Of a stretch of 64,000 nt of DNA, positions 62,757-64,000 are shown piece after piece. The DNA is from Prevotellaceae bacterium UBA1391 (lineage in GTDB: Bacteria; Bacteroidota; Bacteroidia; Bacteroidales; Bacteroidaceae): positions 3,364 to 67,363 of the forward strand of contig DBQP01000022.1 of NCBI GenBank assembly GCA_002305265.1, in the 5' to 3' direction. The translations under genes were made by a program, and so were the position numbers. Each line of letters starts with the position of its first letter. Position 1 is the first letter of the stretch. The notes under the pieces were generated by a model. The model had not been told where the DNA came from and did not search any database. It worked only from the letters and a program-made list of their open reading frames with translations.

Positions 62757-63089
62757 ATGGAAATGAACCGGATTGATGAAATCATGGCCTTGTACAGCTC
62801 TAAGCTGCCGATCGAGAGTATCAGTCTCATCAGACAAAAGCTTGAAAAGCTGGATTATAACACAGCCGCCCTCTATTTGTCACATCTGAAAGATCCCATG
62901 ATCTCCCTGATTCTGTCGCTGACCTTGGGTGGATTGGGTGTTGACAGATTTTATATCGGCGATGCGGGTATCGGCGTGGGCAAACTGCTGACCTGCGGTG
63001 GCCTCTATGTCTGGTGGATCATAGACTTATTCCTCATCATGGATGCCACACGGCGCAAGAATATGGAGATTATACTGGCCATACCTTAG
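62757..63089 (+). CDS. TM2-domain membrane protein
   Basis: 110 residues. A helical N-terminal part (1-45), then a TM2 domain: LSLTLGGLGVDRFYIGDAGIGVGKLL and WWIIDLFLIMDATRRKN, with the DRFY motif between the two helices. Two bases separate it from the DUF2752 gene, so the three genes form an operon. TM2, DUF2752 and CD225 proteins often sit together in Bacteroidetes; their joint role is unknown. Confidence 0.88.
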   Translation: MEMNRIDEIMALYSSKLPIESISLIRQKLEKLDYNTAALYLSHLKDPMISLILSLTLGGLGVDRFYIGDAGIGVGKLLTCGGLYVWWIIDLFLIMDATRRKNMEIILAIP

Positions 63090-63196
63090 CTTCTCTGAAC
63101 TTCGTTTCATGATTAGCACCGCTGAGCAGCAGCACACCATTGACTGACATAAAGCGACCCCTGAAAAAGAAGAACGACTTCATCACAGGCAAGGAA

Positions 63197-63346
63197 CGTC
63201 ACCTCCTCCCGCGCTGGGAGGCAACATATAAAACCGGCACAATCGCCTTCCATCCGAAGACGTCTGGAGATTTGCAGAAAAGCGAGGAGGCATCCGAGTG
63301 AGGAGGCGCCGACGCGGGAAAAAGGATGTAGCGACAACCGAAAGCA
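63197..63346. repeat. 150-bp dispersed repeat, copy 2
   Basis: Imperfect second copy of 61341-61490. The two copies flank the CD225-DUF2752-TM2 cassette in the same orientation, with copy starts 1856 bases apart. Confidence 0.75.
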
Positions 63347-63381
63347 AAAGACTTGTATACCAAAAGCAAAGGACTTGACAA
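63338..63381. repeat. Two-unit 22-bp direct repeat
   Basis: CC(G/A)AAAGCAAA(A/G)GACTTG repeats at 63338 and 63360, exactly 22 apart. Confidence 0.8.
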
Positions 63382-63542
63382 TTGTAAGCCATGGCACCTT
63401 TGTGAGATAGGCTCGAAGCCTTCACCCGAAAGAAGAGGATTCGTCAACCAAAGGCAAAGAAACCGCCATGCATAAGAAAAGAGAGAAAGATATGTAGACT
63501 ACATCAAAACATCAACGCCTGTGCACCACAATCACAACACGT

Positions 63543-63716
63543 CAGAAAACGGATGTCAAGGAACAACCCTCAAACACCAACAAGAAAGCAGCCGTACACC
63601 GAGCATTGCAGCCCCGCGAGTCGACGCGCCAGAAAACCAACGTCAAGGCACAACCCTCAAACGCCAACAAGAAAGGAGCCGTGTACCGCACCTTGCAGCC
63701 CCGCGAGCCGAGACGA
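63543..63716. repeat. 87-bp tandem duplication, two copies
   Basis: CAGAAAAC starts copies at 63543 and 63630. Both contain ACAACCCTCAAAC, CCAACAAGAAAG and TTGCAGCCCCGCGAG in order. Non-coding. Nothing else is seen between 63090 and 63733. Confidence 0.85.
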
Positions 63717-63733
63717 AGAAAACAAGCAGAACA

Positions 63734-63766
63734 TTTGGCCATTCAGAGAGAAATGCTTACCTTTGC
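63734..63766 (+). promoter_or_regulatory. Promoter upstream of tRNA-Gln
   Basis: TTTG at 63734-63737, 20 bases, then TACCTTTGC at 63758-63766: full consensus. The tRNA starts 124 bases later. Confidence 0.75.
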
Positions 63767-63769
63767 ACC

Positions 63770-63879
63770 GCTTTACAAAAATCGCCCTCAGCGCGGTCAG
63801 GCCGGAAGATTTGGACTCAGCGTCATCTCGCTATCGCCACGGCATGCCAGCGCCTCCAGTGGCCACTGTCTTGTAAAGC
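63770..63879 (+). ncRNA. Possible small structured RNA ahead of tRNA-Gln
   Basis: GCTTTACAA (63770-63778) and TTGTAAAGC (63871-63879) form a perfect 9-bp closing stem around about 92 bases, starting right at the expected transcript start. Inside are GTCAGGCCGGAAG and a palindrome CAGTGGCCACTG. No known RNA family is recognised; it may simply be a processed tRNA leader. Confidence 0.3.
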
Positions 63880-63890
63880 CTCAAGAGGAT

Positions 63891-63961
63891 TGTCCCGTGG
63901 TGTAATGGTAACACTACAGTTTTTGGTTCTGTCATTCTCTGTTCGAATCAGGGCGGGACAA
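63891..63961 (+). tRNA. tRNA-Gln, anticodon TTG
   Basis: Acceptor TGTCCCG pairs with CGGGACA, discriminator A. D arm TGTAATGGTAACA, anticodon TTG in the loop of CAGTTTTTGGTTCTG, T arm CTGTTCGAATCAG. 71 bases, no encoded CCA. Confidence 0.95.
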
Positions 63962-63977
63962 CTCATTTTCTTTCCGC

Positions 63978-64000
63978 GGACTTGTAGCTCAGTTGGTTAG
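63978..64000 (+). tRNA. 5' part of a second tRNA, cut by the window edge
   Basis: GGACTTGTAGCTCAGTTGGT and three more bases match a tRNA acceptor and D arm (TAGCTCAGTTGG). Anticodon lies beyond the window. It follows tRNA-Gln by 16 bases, so the two share a transcript. Confidence 0.8.

Noticed and set aside
63805..63840. Signal recognition particle RNA, suggested by GTCAGGCCGGAAG
   Set aside because: The other side of the conserved loop (AGCAG after GGAA) is not present at the right distance.

Overview
The window comes from a GC-rich member of the Bacteroidales, most like the Prevotellaceae. The evidence is the promoter grammar (TTTG, about 19-21 bases, TAnnTTTG, often continuing as TTTGC), the near absence of Shine-Dalgarno sites, a pyrophosphate-dependent phosphofructokinase, type IX secretion components and cargo, a BtuB/BtuG surface complex, the psd-pssA-DUF4834 operon and secreted pectin enzymes. 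Most of the window is typical chromosome. Three patches have clearly lower GC: the integrase end (1 to about 1.7 kb), 34.9-35.65 kb, and a membrane-protein cassette at 61.6-63.1 kb.

Layout. 0-2.1 kb: the N-terminal part of a tyrosine recombinase (minus strand, runs off the window) with four tandem arm-type DNA-binding repeats, then tRNA-Leu. 2.6-9.8 kb: a 1524-residue PL11 rhamnogalacturonan lyase with autotransporter-type repeats and a type IX sorting tail, then a GH51 arabinofuranosidase. 10.4-13.4 kb: pfp and a GH25 lysozyme. 13.6-16.6 kb (minus): hotdog thioesterase, outer-membrane barrel and LysM/PBP protein. 17.3-21 kb: a type IX type-B cargo protein and uvrA. 21.3-25.8 kb (minus): btuB, btuG and a third surface lipoprotein. 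26.4-34 kb: S37 peptidase, clpC, mltG, EFR1 ferredoxin, a conserved Bacteroidetes protein and secG. 35.9-40.6 kb (minus): HAD phosphatase, tandem-GH43 enzyme, and a DUF4465 (BtuH-like) protein behind a cobalamin riboswitch. 41.2-47 kb: udk, small wHTH protein, kinase-CYTH fusion, corA with a structured leader, glycosyltransferase. 47.1-55.8 kb: DegT aminotransferase (minus), rpiB, GH35 galactosidase, ferredoxin (minus), porT, GT2, radC. 56-61.2 kb: queA-birA (minus), tadA (plus), DUF4834-pssA-psd (minus). 62-63.1 kb: CD225/dispanin, DUF2752 and TM2 proteins. The end of the window holds tRNA-Gln and the start of another tRNA.

Themes. Pectin side-chain breakdown is spread over separate loci (PL11, GH51, tandem GH43, GH35) with no SusC/SusD pair. 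Type IX secretion is represented by PorT and by at least two cargo proteins. Vitamin B12 capture is split: the btuB-btuG operon has no room for a riboswitch, while the DUF4465 gene has one.

The most unusual feature is a system of intergenic repeats with a fixed 22-bp period. Eight intergenic loci, 4-10 kb apart, each carry exactly three copies of the palindrome GAAGGCCTTC (24 copies, one of them with a single mismatch), always 22 bp apart. Other intergenic regions carry tandem arrays of quite different sequence but the same period: 12.1, 30.4, 39.2, 48.6, 48.9, 55.9 and 63.3 kb at 22 bp, 35.8 kb at 66 bp, 46.9 kb at about 44 bp, with close relatives at 23 and 21 bp. Several share a layout of a 10-bp core beginning with GA and a 12-bp spacer, and one array (21.1 kb) joins the two kinds in register. 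Two arrays run into the 3' ends of genes.
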